From Planctomycetota bacterium (lineage in GTDB: Bacteria > Planctomycetota > Planctomycetia > Pirellulales > Lacipirellulaceae), in NCBI GenBank assembly GCA_029259915.1, contig JAJDED010000001.1, positions 5,001 to 69,000 of the forward strand: DNA of 64,000 bases, written 5' to 3'. Every line of letters starts with the position of its first letter. Positions within the stretch are counted from its first letter, which is position 1. Shown in pieces: positions 17,819-25,425 of this stretch. The notes beneath the pieces were generated by a model. It did not search any database, was not told where the DNA came from, and saw only the letters and a program-made list of their open reading frames with translations. The position numbers and the translations under genes are program-made.

Positions 17819-18965
17819 TTGTCGGCTGTAGAGGATACCTGCTGGCAATCTGAGGGTTTTCAGAATCGCTCGATTCGATCACTCGGTCGACTGCCTCTGG
17901 AGTCAAACTCCCTGTGCCCGCGCTGCTCACCGAAGTCTCAGAATGGGCCTGCTCGGTTTCCTGAGCCGTGATGTCCTGCTGGTGGGCTGGAAAGACCCAC
18001 GGCAAAAAGTACGAACCGGCAGATTGCCACCACGTTAGCTCTGTTTCGCTCCCCGGTTGAGCGTCTTCCGTTGAGTGCTGTGCATCAAGACGCCCAAAGA
18101 GTGTTTCAAGAACTTCGGTCCCGAAAACTTCAGACATCTCAATCATCATCCATTCGGGCCAATCGGAGTCACTTTGTTTGGGGACCGGGGTGCGTTCGAC
18201 ACTCGACCCGCCCGAACTTGTTTCGAAAGACGAGAACGAATTTGCTGGAAGCCCAAAATGTGGTGCCGCAAAAATTGCTGTAGAGTTTAGCACATCCGTT
18301 GGCTGCGGCGGAGTCACGGAAGCGTTCGAACTATTAGCAAACGGTTGGCCGAGGCCATTCAAATCGCCGAAGTTGGTGGCGTTCAACACTACGAAAAGTC
18401 CCCCGGCATGCGGAACAATAGGGGGTGGGGCGTCGGAATCGGGTTCCACCTGCAATGTGGAATCGCAAAAGTCGTAACCGCTCAGATCGACGTTCACACC
18501 AACGATGATTTCCCCAATCAGGTTGTTCTCGAAAACAATGCCACCACCGTTGCCAGTGCTTGCGTTCACGTCGCCATACGTTTCTGGTTGGATCTCTTGG
18601 ACCGCGTAGTTGCCAGACGCTAGATTACGAAAGGCGTATCGCCCAACATCATCGGTTAGCGCTTCGTCGATCGCCGCTCCCTGTTCGTTCAACAATCGCA
18701 CGGTCACGCCGGCAATGCCAGCCACACCGCACTGCCCTTCCACCGCCAAATGCACCTGCCCTTGGATCGCACTGGTGGAGACAACTTGCGAACTCTCCAC
18801 ATGAACTGGCGAGTTGAGGCTGCTCAGGGCACCCGAACCCACGTCGGCAGCAAGCATTCGCCGTGGTTCCAGACATTCAATCCGGCACTTTCGCGTCACG
18901 GCTTTTCGAGAATGAAATCGAGCCGTGAACCGCGAGTCTGCCTGGTCAATGAATATTCTTGGCAT
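17805..18965 (-). CDS. LEPR-XLL secreted protein with SdrD-type B domain
   Basis: 386 residues. The N-terminal region has the planctomycete motif CRIECLEPRRMLAADV (residues 27-42). Residues 68-130 (IQGQVHLAVEGQCGVAGIAG, VTVRLLNEQGAAIDEALTDD, GRYAFRNLASGNYAVQEIQP) form a Cna-B/SdrD-like beta-sandwich found in surface proteins. The remaining part is acidic and Ser/Pro-rich without a recognised domain. Export and an extracellular location are inferred from the family. The ATG at 18965 lies inside a fragment of a dispersed repeat; no other ATG precedes the LEPR motif, though GTG codons occur, so the true start is uncertain. Confidence 0.8.
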   Translation of the reverse strand: MPRIFIDQADSRFTARFHSRKAVTRKCRIECLEPRRMLAADVGSGALSSLNSPVHVESSQVVSTSAIQGQVHLAVEGQCGVAGIAGVTVRLLNEQGAAIDEALTDDVGRYAFRNLASGNYAVQEIQPETYGDVNASTGNGGGIVFENNLIGEIIVGVNVDLSGYDFCDSTLQVEPDSDAPPPIVPHAGGLFVVLNATNFGDLNGLGQPFANSSNASVTPPQPTDVLNSTAIFAAPHFGLPANSFSSFETSSGGSSVERTPVPKQSDSDWPEWMMIEMSEVFGTEVLETLFGRLDAQHSTEDAQPGSETELTWWQSAGSYFLPWVFPAHQQDITAQETEQAHSETSVSSAGTGSLTPEAVDRVIESSDSENPQIASRYPLQPTITMP

Positions 18966-18990
18966 TTCTTGGCACTCTTGGCGGTTCTGT
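18950..18990 (-). repeat. Fragment of the CGCCAAG dispersed repeat
   Basis: On the minus strand GAACCGCCAAGAGTGCCAAG and AAATGCCAAGAATATTC echo the first part of the repeats at 12116 and 43722. It provides the start codon and first codons of the LEPR-XLL gene at 17805-18965. Confidence 0.6.
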
Positions 18991-19255
18991 CTTTTGCTTA
19001 TTTCAAACGGCTCAAATGGCTTTTACCTATGCCGATCACTCCAGACCTATGCGAATTATCGACTCCTCAGAGAGTGGAAAAGAACTTGTAGGCAGAGCGA
19101 TAAGCCAGTTTTCCCGGCTTGCCTAACCCGATGCAGTGGGGTTGCCTTTTTCGATTTTCCCAAGCTACAGTACAGTAGGGCACAGCGTGGAACCGTCACT
19201 TGACTGGTTCGGTCAAGATTTCCGGTTGTGACAAAAATAAGAGAAGGATGCACAA

Positions 19256-19468
19256 ATGAGATTGAAAAATCATTCAGCAGAATCGCTTGTCTCGGAAGAC
19301 GCGATTGCCATGAGGGCCTACGAACTGTGGGAGGCGCGCGGCTGTCCCGAGGGCGACGGGCAAGACGATTGGCGGCTGGCAAAGAATCAGCTCTTTGCTG
19401 AGCAGCGACGACGCCAAAAGCCACTGCTCCGGCTGTTGTCCAGGCTGCGCAGCCCCGCCGCACAATAG
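19256..19468 (+). CDS. DUF2934 domain small protein
   Basis: 70 residues containing IAMRAYELWEARGCPEGDGQDDWRLAKNQL, which matches the DUF2934 pattern (IaxRAYelWexrGxPxGxdxxDW). Family members are short, often encoded alone, and of unknown function. The basic C-terminal tail (RRRQKPLLRLLSRLR) could bind nucleic acid or membrane, but this is speculative. An AGAAGGATG stretch about ten bases upstream may be the ribosome site. It is convergent with coaB; the two stops are nine bases apart. The 250 bases on its left, up to the LEPR-XLL gene start, hold no other gene and should carry both divergent promoters. Confidence 0.82.
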   Translation: MRLKNHSAESLVSEDAIAMRAYELWEARGCPEGDGQDDWRLAKNQLFAEQRRRQKPLLRLLSRLRSPAAQ

Positions 19469-19477
19469 CGGATCGCG

Positions 19478-20110
19478 TCAACCCTGCTTAATCAGCCTTT
19501 GCTGAATCACAGCCAGGATCTCCTGGGCTACCCGGGTTTTTGGGCCCGAGATCGTGTTGAGCACTTCGCCGGCTGGGTTAAGAATCTCCACGCGGTTCTC
19601 TAGTGCGTGCATCGCTTCGACGCCATTGGAAACCATCAGGTCGCAACATTTGCGTTCGAGTTTTGCCAGTGCCCGCAGGCGGTGGTCCTCCGTCTCCAGC
19701 GCGAAGCCGACAACCCAGCGATCGCCTTTTTCACCGCCCAAAGTGGCCACCACGTCTTGGGTTTCGATCAGATGCAGCGTGATGGGATCCCCCGTCTTGG
19801 CGATCTTCTGTGTTTCCACCTGCAAAGGCCGGTAGTCGCAAGGAGCGGCCGCGCCAATCAGGCCGTCGCAATGTTCAAAGGCGCTTCTGGCACGGCCGAG
19901 CATCTCTTCAGTAGAAACCACCTGGATCACTTCCGCCCCAGCAGGGTACGGCACATCCACTGGCCCGGTAACGACGACCACCTCGTGGCCCAGCGTTAAT
20001 GCCGAGTCTGCCAACGCCGCCCCCATCCGCCCGCTAGACGCATTGGTGAGATACCGCACCGGATCAAGATACTGCCGTGTGGGACCAGAAGTGATGAGGA
20101 TTCGAGCCAT
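19478..20110 (-). CDS. coaB: Phosphopantothenate-cysteine ligase (CoaB, stand-alone)
   Basis: The enzyme joins 4'-phosphopantothenate to cysteine in coenzyme A synthesis. The motifs are ILITSGPTRQYLDPVRYLTN with ASSGRMG (nucleotide and substrate binding), VVVTGPVDVP, GLIGAAAPCDYRP and VVGFALETE, followed by KLERKCCDLMVSNGVEA. I take the ATG at 20110 as the start since it puts the conserved ILITSGPT at the N-terminus; the frame also extends to a TTG at 20167 overlapping coaC. In most bacteria CoaB is the C-terminal half of a CoaBC fusion; here the two are adjacent separate genes, with coaB the last gene of the operon. Confidence 0.93.
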   Translation of the reverse strand: MARILITSGPTRQYLDPVRYLTNASSGRMGAALADSALTLGHEVVVVTGPVDVPYPAGAEVIQVVSTEEMLGRARSAFEHCDGLIGAAAPCDYRPLQVETQKIAKTGDPITLHLIETQDVVATLGGEKGDRWVVGFALETEDHRLRALAKLERKCCDLMVSNGVEAMHALENRVEILNPAGEVLNTISGPKTRVAQEILAVIQQRLIKQG

Positions 20111-20150
20111 GGTTTGGGCCAGAAAAAATTGGAGGTCGCCAACGTGTTCG

Positions 20151-20693
20151 TTATTTTGTGTCTTCAAGCAAAGCGACGATCGAGCGTTTTATTTCTTGGG
20201 GATCGGCCATTCGTCCCATGCCCCGTTGTCGGCAACTTAGCCAACCCTCTTGGGGGTCGACGATGTGCACGCCATCTTCTCGCAATTGAGACAGATTGCG
20301 TTGGACCACGGGCTTGGACCACATTTCCGTGTTCATCGCCGGGGCCAAAACCACGGGGCCCGTAAACGACAATACTAGCGTGCTCAAAAGATCGTCGGCT
20401 TTGCCGTGGGCGGCGTCAGCTAAAAAGTCGGCCGTGGCGGGCGCAACGCACAGCAATTGCGCCTTGCGGGCCAGCTCGATGTGAGGGCCCAAGGGATAGT
20501 CTTTGCCGAACATCCGGCAAGCAACCGATCGGCCCGTAAGCGCTTGAAAGGTCGCTGGGCCGACAAACTTCTGCGCCGCACGGGTCATCACTACGGTCAC
20601 GCCGATGTCGCTTTGAACCAGATCGCTGACCAGCGAAGCGGTCTTGTAAGCGGCGATCCCTCCCGTCACGGCAACGATGATTTCTTGCGGCAT
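20151..20693 (-). CDS. coaC: Phosphopantothenoylcysteine decarboxylase (CoaC, stand-alone)
   Basis: This flavoprotein decarboxylates phosphopantothenoylcysteine to phosphopantetheine. The Rossmann-like start EIIVAVTGGIAAYKTASL binds FMN, His in LGPHIELARKA is the catalytic histidine position, LLCVAPATADFLADAAHGKA and LAPAMNTEMW (PxMNxxMW motif) contact substrate, and GWLSCRQRGMGRM supplies the active-site cysteine. The ATG at 20693 is chosen as it directly precedes PQEIIVAVTGG; the frame extends upstream to 20768 without similarity. It sits 22 bases after rpoZ and 40 bases before coaB, within the pheA-to-coaB operon. Confidence 0.93.
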   Translation of the reverse strand: MPQEIIVAVTGGIAAYKTASLVSDLVQSDIGVTVVMTRAAQKFVGPATFQALTGRSVACRMFGKDYPLGPHIELARKAQLLCVAPATADFLADAAHGKADDLLSTLVLSFTGPVVLAPAMNTEMWSKPVVQRNLSQLREDGVHIVDPQEGWLSCRQRGMGRMADPQEIKRSIVALLEDTK

Positions 20694-20715
20694 GGGCAGG
20701 ATCACACGGAAGTTG

Positions 20716-20979
20716 CTAAAGGCTAGAAAGATCCAATTCCGGAGGGCCGCCGATATCCTCAGGTTCACCGGTGATCTTCACTTTACTGGAACTGTCCAAG
20801 TAGATTTTGTCCTGGAGGATCTCTTGAACGACGACTTCCATTTTGTCTTCGGTGGGAAGATCGACCAGCGCTCTGGCACCGGCATTGATTGCCGCTAAGC
20901 GTTTCTGGATGAGGGTCGACAGTTTGAATCGCCCGCCCACCTTGTTGACAATCTCTTCTTCTTTTAGGGCATCAATCAT
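20716..20979 (-). CDS. rpoZ: RNA polymerase omega subunit-like protein
   Basis: 87 residues: [20 protein letters not shown] then [20 protein letters not shown]. The position directly after gmk, and before the CoA genes, is the usual place of rpoZ, and the first 50 residues keep the omega pattern of GG(R/K)F-L-x(4)-KR-x-x-x-INxGA. The tail ([20 protein letters not shown] and onwards) differs from proteobacterial omega. It would stabilise the beta' subunit of RNA polymerase. Its start overlaps the gmk stop by eight bases, so it is translated in a coupled manner. An alternative label would be an omega-like protein of planctomycete type. Confidence 0.85.
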   Translation of the reverse strand: MIDALKEEEIVNKVGGRFKLSTLIQKRLAAINAGARALVDLPTEDKMEVVVQEILQDKIYLDSSSKVKITGEPEDIGGPPELDLSSL

Positions 20980-21559
20980 TAGGAAGTCCTCGGTTTTTCA
21001 GGATCTGGCTTATGTTGTCGACCGCGTCGAGAACGGTCTCGTTGATTACTTGATACTCGTACTCGTCGGCATGTTGCAGTTCCCCCTGGGCAAAGCTTAA
21101 ACGCCGTTGGATCACCTCTTCCTCTTCGGTACCACGCGATCGGAGCCGAGACTCTAGCTCCTGAAATTCTTCTGGCCTGATAAAGATGGTGATCGCATCC
21201 GCATACTGGGCCAAAACATCCTGGGCGCCTATCACATCAACCTCTAAGACTACCCATTTCCCCGCAGCCAAGCTAGGCCTCACTTCACTCCAAAGTGTGC
21301 CATACCAATGCCCCGTTCCGAAAACTTCGGTGCATTCCAGGAAATCCCCGGCATCCCGTCTGCGGGTAAATTCCTCATCGCTGAGAAAGTGATAATCTAC
21401 TCCTTCCTTTTCGCCCGCCCGAGCTTCTCGAGTGGTGGCGGAAATACTCATCCTAAGCAGTCCGCAAAACCGTTTAAGCAGATCCTTGACGACTGTCGAC
21501 TTGCCGACACCCGAGGGCCCAGAAATGATCACAAGTTTTCCAGGGGTCGAAACGCTCAT
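20972..21559 (-). CDS. gmk: Guanylate kinase
   Basis: The enzyme phosphorylates GMP to GDP. It opens with the P-loop [20 protein letters not shown] and continues with [27 protein letters not shown], the GMP-binding region (Ser-Thr-Arg and DYxF), and later [19 protein letters not shown] and [24 protein letters not shown], the lid and C-terminal signature. At 195 residues its length is typical. The start codon overlaps the yicC stop (ATGA) and its end overlaps rpoZ, so yicC-gmk-rpoZ is translationally coupled. Confidence 0.96.
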   Translation of the reverse strand: MSVSTPGKLVIISGPSGVGKSTVVKDLLKRFCGLLRMSISATTREARAGEKEGVDYHFLSDEEFTRRRDAGDFLECTEVFGTGHWYGTLWSEVRPSLAAGKWVVLEVDVIGAQDVLAQYADAITIFIRPEEFQELESRLRSRGTEEEEVIQRRLSFAQGELQHADEYEYQVINETVLDAVDNISQILKNRGLPND

Positions 21560-22443
21560 TGCACATTCTGAATCTGCTCGCGGATTCGCTCCAAAGCTGT
21601 CTTAATTTCCACAACTTGCTCGGAGATTTCCGCCGCATTGGCCTTCGAACCAATGGTATTGGTCTCGCGTCCCATCTCCTGACAAATAAACTCCAGTTTC
21701 CGTCCGGCGCCTTCTGGTAACTCAAGTGCTTTGCCAAATTGTTGTAAATGGCTTCGGAGCCGAACAATCTCCTCCGAAATATCCGCCCGGTCGGCAAACA
21801 CGCTCACCTCGCGCACCAAGTCTGCGGGCTCCACGGTAACGCCTAATTCCGCAAGCGATTCGTTCACGCGATCTTGAATCCGGCGTCGATAATGCTCGAC
21901 CACCGTGGGTGCAAGTTCCGAGATCGCATCAAGGCAGGAGGCAACCGTCACGCACTGCTGAGCGAGATCTTCCGCAAGCGCCTTGCCTTCGACTGCACGC
22001 ATTTTGGTGAGGTTCTCCAGCGCGGTTCGTAAGGTCGGTTCCACCAGGGGCCAAACACTTGCAGGGTCCATGGCGTCCGCGGAGAATTCCTCGACCACTC
22101 CTGGGAGCAACGATAGCGATTCGAGCCGGAGCCGTTCGTCGAGATTGCGTGTTGCCGCGATCTCCTGCAACTGATCGACATAGAAGTTCAGCAACCGCTG
22201 ATTCAGCCGATAGTCGTCGGCACTGCTGATGTGCCGGATACGCACATTGCAATGGACCGTTCCCCGCTTGACGAATTCGCGAACCAACGACTCGGCACGC
22301 GCCTCCAAGGCACCGAACCCGTCGGTCATGCGCAAATTCAATTTGAAGTAACGGCTGTTGACCGTCCGCACTTCGACCGCGATCGCATAGTCGTCGCGCG
22401 AATCGCGAGCTTCGCCAAAACCGGTCATGCTCAACAGTGGCAC
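21556..22443 (-). CDS. yicC: YicC family endoribonuclease
   Basis: 295 residues beginning PLLSMTGFGEARDSRDDYAI then VEVRTVNSRYFKLNLRM, the standard YicC/YloC opening, and ending with [36 protein letters not shown], the family's strongly conserved C-terminal region (DUF1732). Members have been described as RNases that shorten RNAs; the exact substrate here is unknown. It lies upstream of gmk and rpoZ as in many bacteria, with a 4-base overlap with gmk. Confidence 0.94.
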   Translation of the reverse strand: MPLLSMTGFGEARDSRDDYAIAVEVRTVNSRYFKLNLRMTDGFGALEARAESLVREFVKRGTVHCNVRIRHISSADDYRLNQRLLNFYVDQLQEIAATRNLDERLRLESLSLLPGVVEEFSADAMDPASVWPLVEPTLRTALENLTKMRAVEGKALAEDLAQQCVTVASCLDAISELAPTVVEHYRRRIQDRVNESLAELGVTVEPADLVREVSVFADRADISEEIVRLRSHLQQFGKALELPEGAGRKLEFICQEMGRETNTIGSKANAAEISEQVVEIKTALERIREQIQNVQ

Positions 22444-22564
22444 TTCAGCACCTTGGGAGAATATTAAAAATCATGCGGATCAACAGAGGACACGAAATTC
22501 GCCTCAGCCACTTCGTCGTCGATCCAACCACTTTGGGGAAATAGTCCAACAAGACCTCTGCAAA

Positions 22565-22978
22565 CTACGGGGCTTCTTGCCCATCTTCGCCACCTGCATC
22601 GTTGGCAGCTGATTCCTGTTGTTCATTTGCGGAGTCTGTCGCTTGCGCTGAACCATCTTCGGACGCGGTACTCTCTCCCGAGGGAGGTGCCGAAATCGAG
22701 GACCCTGTGTTGATTCGGCTCTCGCTCGAAGGTGCCAACTTTGCCGCGACGATACAAAGTAGAATCCAGCCAGCAGCCGCAAAAATGGTAATCTTCGTGA
22801 AAACATCGCCTGCCTTGGCTCCAAAAGCGCTGGATCCCCCCATGCCGCCCAAGGCGCCTGCGAGCCCTCCTCCTCGTCCTCTTTGGACAAGAACCAACAA
22901 AATCAAAAAAACAGCCATCACTCCAAGCAGCAGCTTGGTAATCGTTTGTCCGAAAGCGGCGATGATTAGGACTGACAC
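22565..22978 (-). CDS. secG: Preprotein translocase subunit SecG
   Basis: 137 residues. Two membrane helices are visible: about 8-28 (QTITKLLLGVMAVFLILLVLV) and 62-82 (ITIFAAAGWILLCIVAA). Between them lies QRGRGGGLAGALGGMGGSSAFGAKAGDVFTK, the conserved SecG loop with its GG(L/A)xxxxGG and FGxKxxxxLT-like pattern. A hydrophilic acidic tail of about 50 residues rich in Ser, Glu and Gln follows, longer than in E. coli. It associates with SecYE for protein export. The tpiA-secG order is conserved in many bacteria and is kept here. Confidence 0.92.
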   Translation of the reverse strand: MSVLIIAAFGQTITKLLLGVMAVFLILLVLVQRGRGGGLAGALGGMGGSSAFGAKAGDVFTKITIFAAAGWILLCIVAAKLAPSSESRINTGSSISAPPSGESTASEDGSAQATDSANEQQESAANDAGGEDGQEAP

Positions 22979-23049
22979 GGCGATTGCTCCGATGGAATAA
23001 GAAAATCAGTTCGTTCTGAAAAAATAATCGGCCGGCTAAACCCTATCTG

Positions 23050-23823
23050 CTAAACCTTACAGGCTGCCGACGCCGCTACCGCGATTGCGATAAAGTCGTC
23101 CGCCTTCAGGCTCGCACCGCCGATTAGTGCCCCATCCACGTTGGGCAAAGCCAATAAATCGCCGGCGTTGTCCGGTTTGACGCTTCCTCCGTAGAGAATG
23201 CGTACCTGCTCGGCGACCGCGTCATTGTAGCGTTCGGCCAGTTGCTTGCGAAGATCGGCATGTACCTCCTCCGCCTGCGCCGGAGTCGCTACTTTACCCG
23301 TGCCAATGGCCCAAACGGGCTCGTAGGCAAGCACCACCGAGGCCATTGCTTCGGCGGTAATCCCAGCCAGAGAGCCTTCAAACTGAGTTCGGATCACTTC
23401 GGCGGTCCGGCCCGCTTCGCGTTCTTCCAGCAATTCGCCCACACAGACAATCGGCTTGAGACCGGCAGCAATCGCGGCAACGGTTTTTTTGTTCACATCT
23501 TCGTCCGATTCGTCCAGGATGTGTCGTCGCTCGCTATGCCCCAGGATGACATAGCTGGCCCCAACGTCTCGGAGCATGTTGCCACTGATTTCACCGGTGT
23601 ATGCACCGTTTGCCTCGTGGTACATGTTCTGGGCACCCAAGCCAACACGTGCATTGCCAATCGCATCACGGACCAAGGCAAGATAAACGCTGGGTGGACA
23701 AACCAGTAGCTCCGCGCCGGCTGACTCGACAGCACGCGTGGCAATGCCAGCTGCTAAACCCTGCGCTGAAGGGCTGTCGGTGTTCATCTTCCAATTGCCG
23801 GCAATCAGCGGTGTTCGCATCAC
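23050..23823 (-). CDS. tpiA: Triosephosphate isomerase
   Basis: The enzyme interconverts dihydroxyacetone phosphate and glyceraldehyde 3-phosphate. Visible active-site elements are PLIAGNWKMN (Asn/Lys), VILGHSERRHILDESDEDVNKK (catalytic His), LAYEPVWAIGTGKVATPAQA (catalytic Glu and flexible lid), and ILYGGSVKPDNAGDLLALPNVDGALIGGASL (phosphate binding). At 257 residues the length is usual. The stop is 71 bases before secG and the start 79 bases after pheA, consistent with the same leftward operon. Confidence 0.96.
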   Translation of the reverse strand: MMRTPLIAGNWKMNTDSPSAQGLAAGIATRAVESAGAELLVCPPSVYLALVRDAIGNARVGLGAQNMYHEANGAYTGEISGNMLRDVGASYVILGHSERRHILDESDEDVNKKTVAAIAAGLKPIVCVGELLEEREAGRTAEVIRTQFEGSLAGITAEAMASVVLAYEPVWAIGTGKVATPAQAEEVHADLRKQLAERYNDAVAEQVRILYGGSVKPDNAGDLLALPNVDGALIGGASLKADDFIAIAVAASAACKV

Positions 23824-23901
23824 GAGTGCTCCCTGAGGACTAAAACCAATGGCAAACGGCCTCCCGAACCAGGGCTGGCCAGTTTGTTGTAGCCCACCAG
23901 T

Positions 23902-25026
23902 TTAGCCGATTGCCTCGGTATCTGCATAGGAGCCCAACACCGTTAAGCGTAACGCCTTCTTTTCCAGCGCAGCCAAAGCCCGGCGTGCACGCAAATCGCT
24001 GGCATGGCCTTGAAATTCTACAAAGAACAGATAGCGGCCCCGTTGGCTGGGAAGCGGGAACGACTCGATCCAGGTCATGTTCAATCGTTGACGTTTGAAA
24101 ATACCCATCGCGTCGGCCAGGGCGCCTGGATGATGGTCGATTTCGAAGACGAGCGAGGTCTTGTCGTTCCCAGTTTTTGCCCCGCCTTCCGAGCCGATAA
24201 CGGCAAAACGGGTCACATTTTCGGGATTGTCTTCGATGTTTTTGGCAAGCACCTTAAGGCCCAAATGAACACCTGCCTGCGCACTGGCAATTGCGGCGGA
24301 GCCCTGCTCCTGAGCCGCTGTGCGGGCCGCTTCGCCGGTGCTTGCCACTTCGCACAATTGGGCGTCGGGCATGTGTTGACTTAACCAGTTGCGACACTGC
24401 GAGAGCGGTTGGACTTTGCTGTAAACCCGCTCGACCTCGGTTCGCGCACAAGCTCCCAGCAGACAATGGTGGATCGCCAAAGGGACTTCGCCACAAATCT
24501 TCACGGGCGAATGGGCCAGGCATTCCAAGGCATCGGCCACGCGCCCATCTGTAGAGTTTTCGATCGGCACCACGCCGAAATCTGCATGGCCCCGCTCCAC
24601 TTCTGCAAACACGGTGGCAATCGTGCCTACCGGCAACAATTCGGCCGATTGCCCAAATCGCTCCAGTGCCGCCAGATGGCTGTAGGTGTATTCAGGACCC
24701 AAGAACGCCACGCGTACCGGTTGGCTAACAGCATGGATCCCGCTAAGCAGTTCGCGGAAAATGCCACGCATCGCTTCGTCGCTCAATGGCCCCTGGTTGC
24801 GATTGATTACCTCTTGCAGAGTTTTCGCGTAGTCGGGAGCAAGCGAATCCGAGTTGGCATGCTCGTGGCCCATCCGCTCAGCGGTTAATTCAGCCCGCTG
24901 GTTCAACAACTGGATAATCTCGCGATCAAGTTTCTCTAGCTGCCGCGACGAGGGCTTCCGCCCGGAAGCGGCAGGACCGCTCTTTTTTTGAGAGGTTCGC
25001 TTCGGAGATGTTCGTTTCTTAGCCAT
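23902..25026 (-). CDS. pheA: Prephenate dehydratase with ACT domain and a divergent AroQ-like N-terminus
   Basis: 374 residues from the ATG at 25026. Residues 1-25 are Lys/Ser-rich. Residues 28-100 (RQLEKLDREIIQLLNQRAEL onward) resemble an AroQ chorismate mutase domain, but by eye the usual catalytic Lys39 position is His (MGHEH) and the Arg51/Glu52 positions are not Arg-Glu (PDYAKTL). The prephenate dehydratase domain (VRVAFLGPEYTYSHLAALER, FGVVPIENSTDG, catalytic ENVTRFAVIG) looks intact. An ACT domain follows (KTSLVFEIDHHPGALADAMG, WIESFP) for phenylalanine feedback. It should turn prephenate into phenylpyruvate; mutase activity may be lost. The upstream extension to 25188 is unlikely to be translated. 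Confidence 0.9.
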   Translation of the reverse strand: MAKKRTSPKRTSQKKSGPAASGRKPSSRQLEKLDREIIQLLNQRAELTAERMGHEHANSDSLAPDYAKTLQEVINRNQGPLSDEAMRGIFRELLSGIHAVSQPVRVAFLGPEYTYSHLAALERFGQSAELLPVGTIATVFAEVERGHADFGVVPIENSTDGRVADALECLAHSPVKICGEVPLAIHHCLLGACARTEVERVYSKVQPLSQCRNWLSQHMPDAQLCEVASTGEAARTAAQEQGSAAIASAQAGVHLGLKVLAKNIEDNPENVTRFAVIGSEGGAKTGNDKTSLVFEIDHHPGALADAMGIFKRQRLNMTWIESFPLPSQRGRYLFFVEFQGHASDLRARRALAALEKKALRLTVLGSYADTEAIG

Positions 25027-25425
25027 AGATTTCAGTATGGTTGTCTCGGCATAAGTCGCCAAGCCGTCTAGGTTTCGCTCAGAATCGCCAAATCCGATCT
25101 GCCAATGTGGCACCATACATGGGGGCCAATTCGAACTTGGATACCCGTTTTTCTGCCAACTTGGCAGAGTTCCAGTCGGAACTGCCACCTAGCTGACCAA
25201 CTAAATATAGCACAAACCATTGCAAATAAAAGACTTGTGAGAAATTCCGTCGACCCGATTAGCCCGGCACGGACTTTGCTCTGAGTTAGCCTGGCACCAT
25301 CCGGTGACAACCGGCCAATGCGTGCGCAATTGGAAAACCAAACTGAACTCTACCCTCGTTGAAAGAACACCTCGAGGCAGGGTTCAGCAGATATCAATTT
25401 CACGGAGTTATTTGAGGAGACTGCT
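25027..25425. promoter_or_regulatory. Divergent promoter region between pheA and dnaK
   Basis: About 400 bases without a gene separate the divergent pheA and dnaK starts. I looked for a CIRCE operator (TTAGCACTC-N9-GAGTGCTAA) and found none, nor a convincing sigma-32 promoter. A repeated element TTAGCCYGGCAC appears at about 25260 and 25287, 27 bases apart. TTTGAGGAGACTGCT is the dnaK ribosome site. Confidence 0.5.

Noticed and set aside
22504..22890. 128-residue minus-strand frame over secG
   Set aside because: It is an arginine-rich shadow of the secG frame with no homology or ribosome site.
25190..25425. Possible CIRCE or sigma-32 site upstream of dnaK
   Set aside because: No TTAGCACTC inverted repeat or convincing heat-shock promoter spacing could be found by eye.
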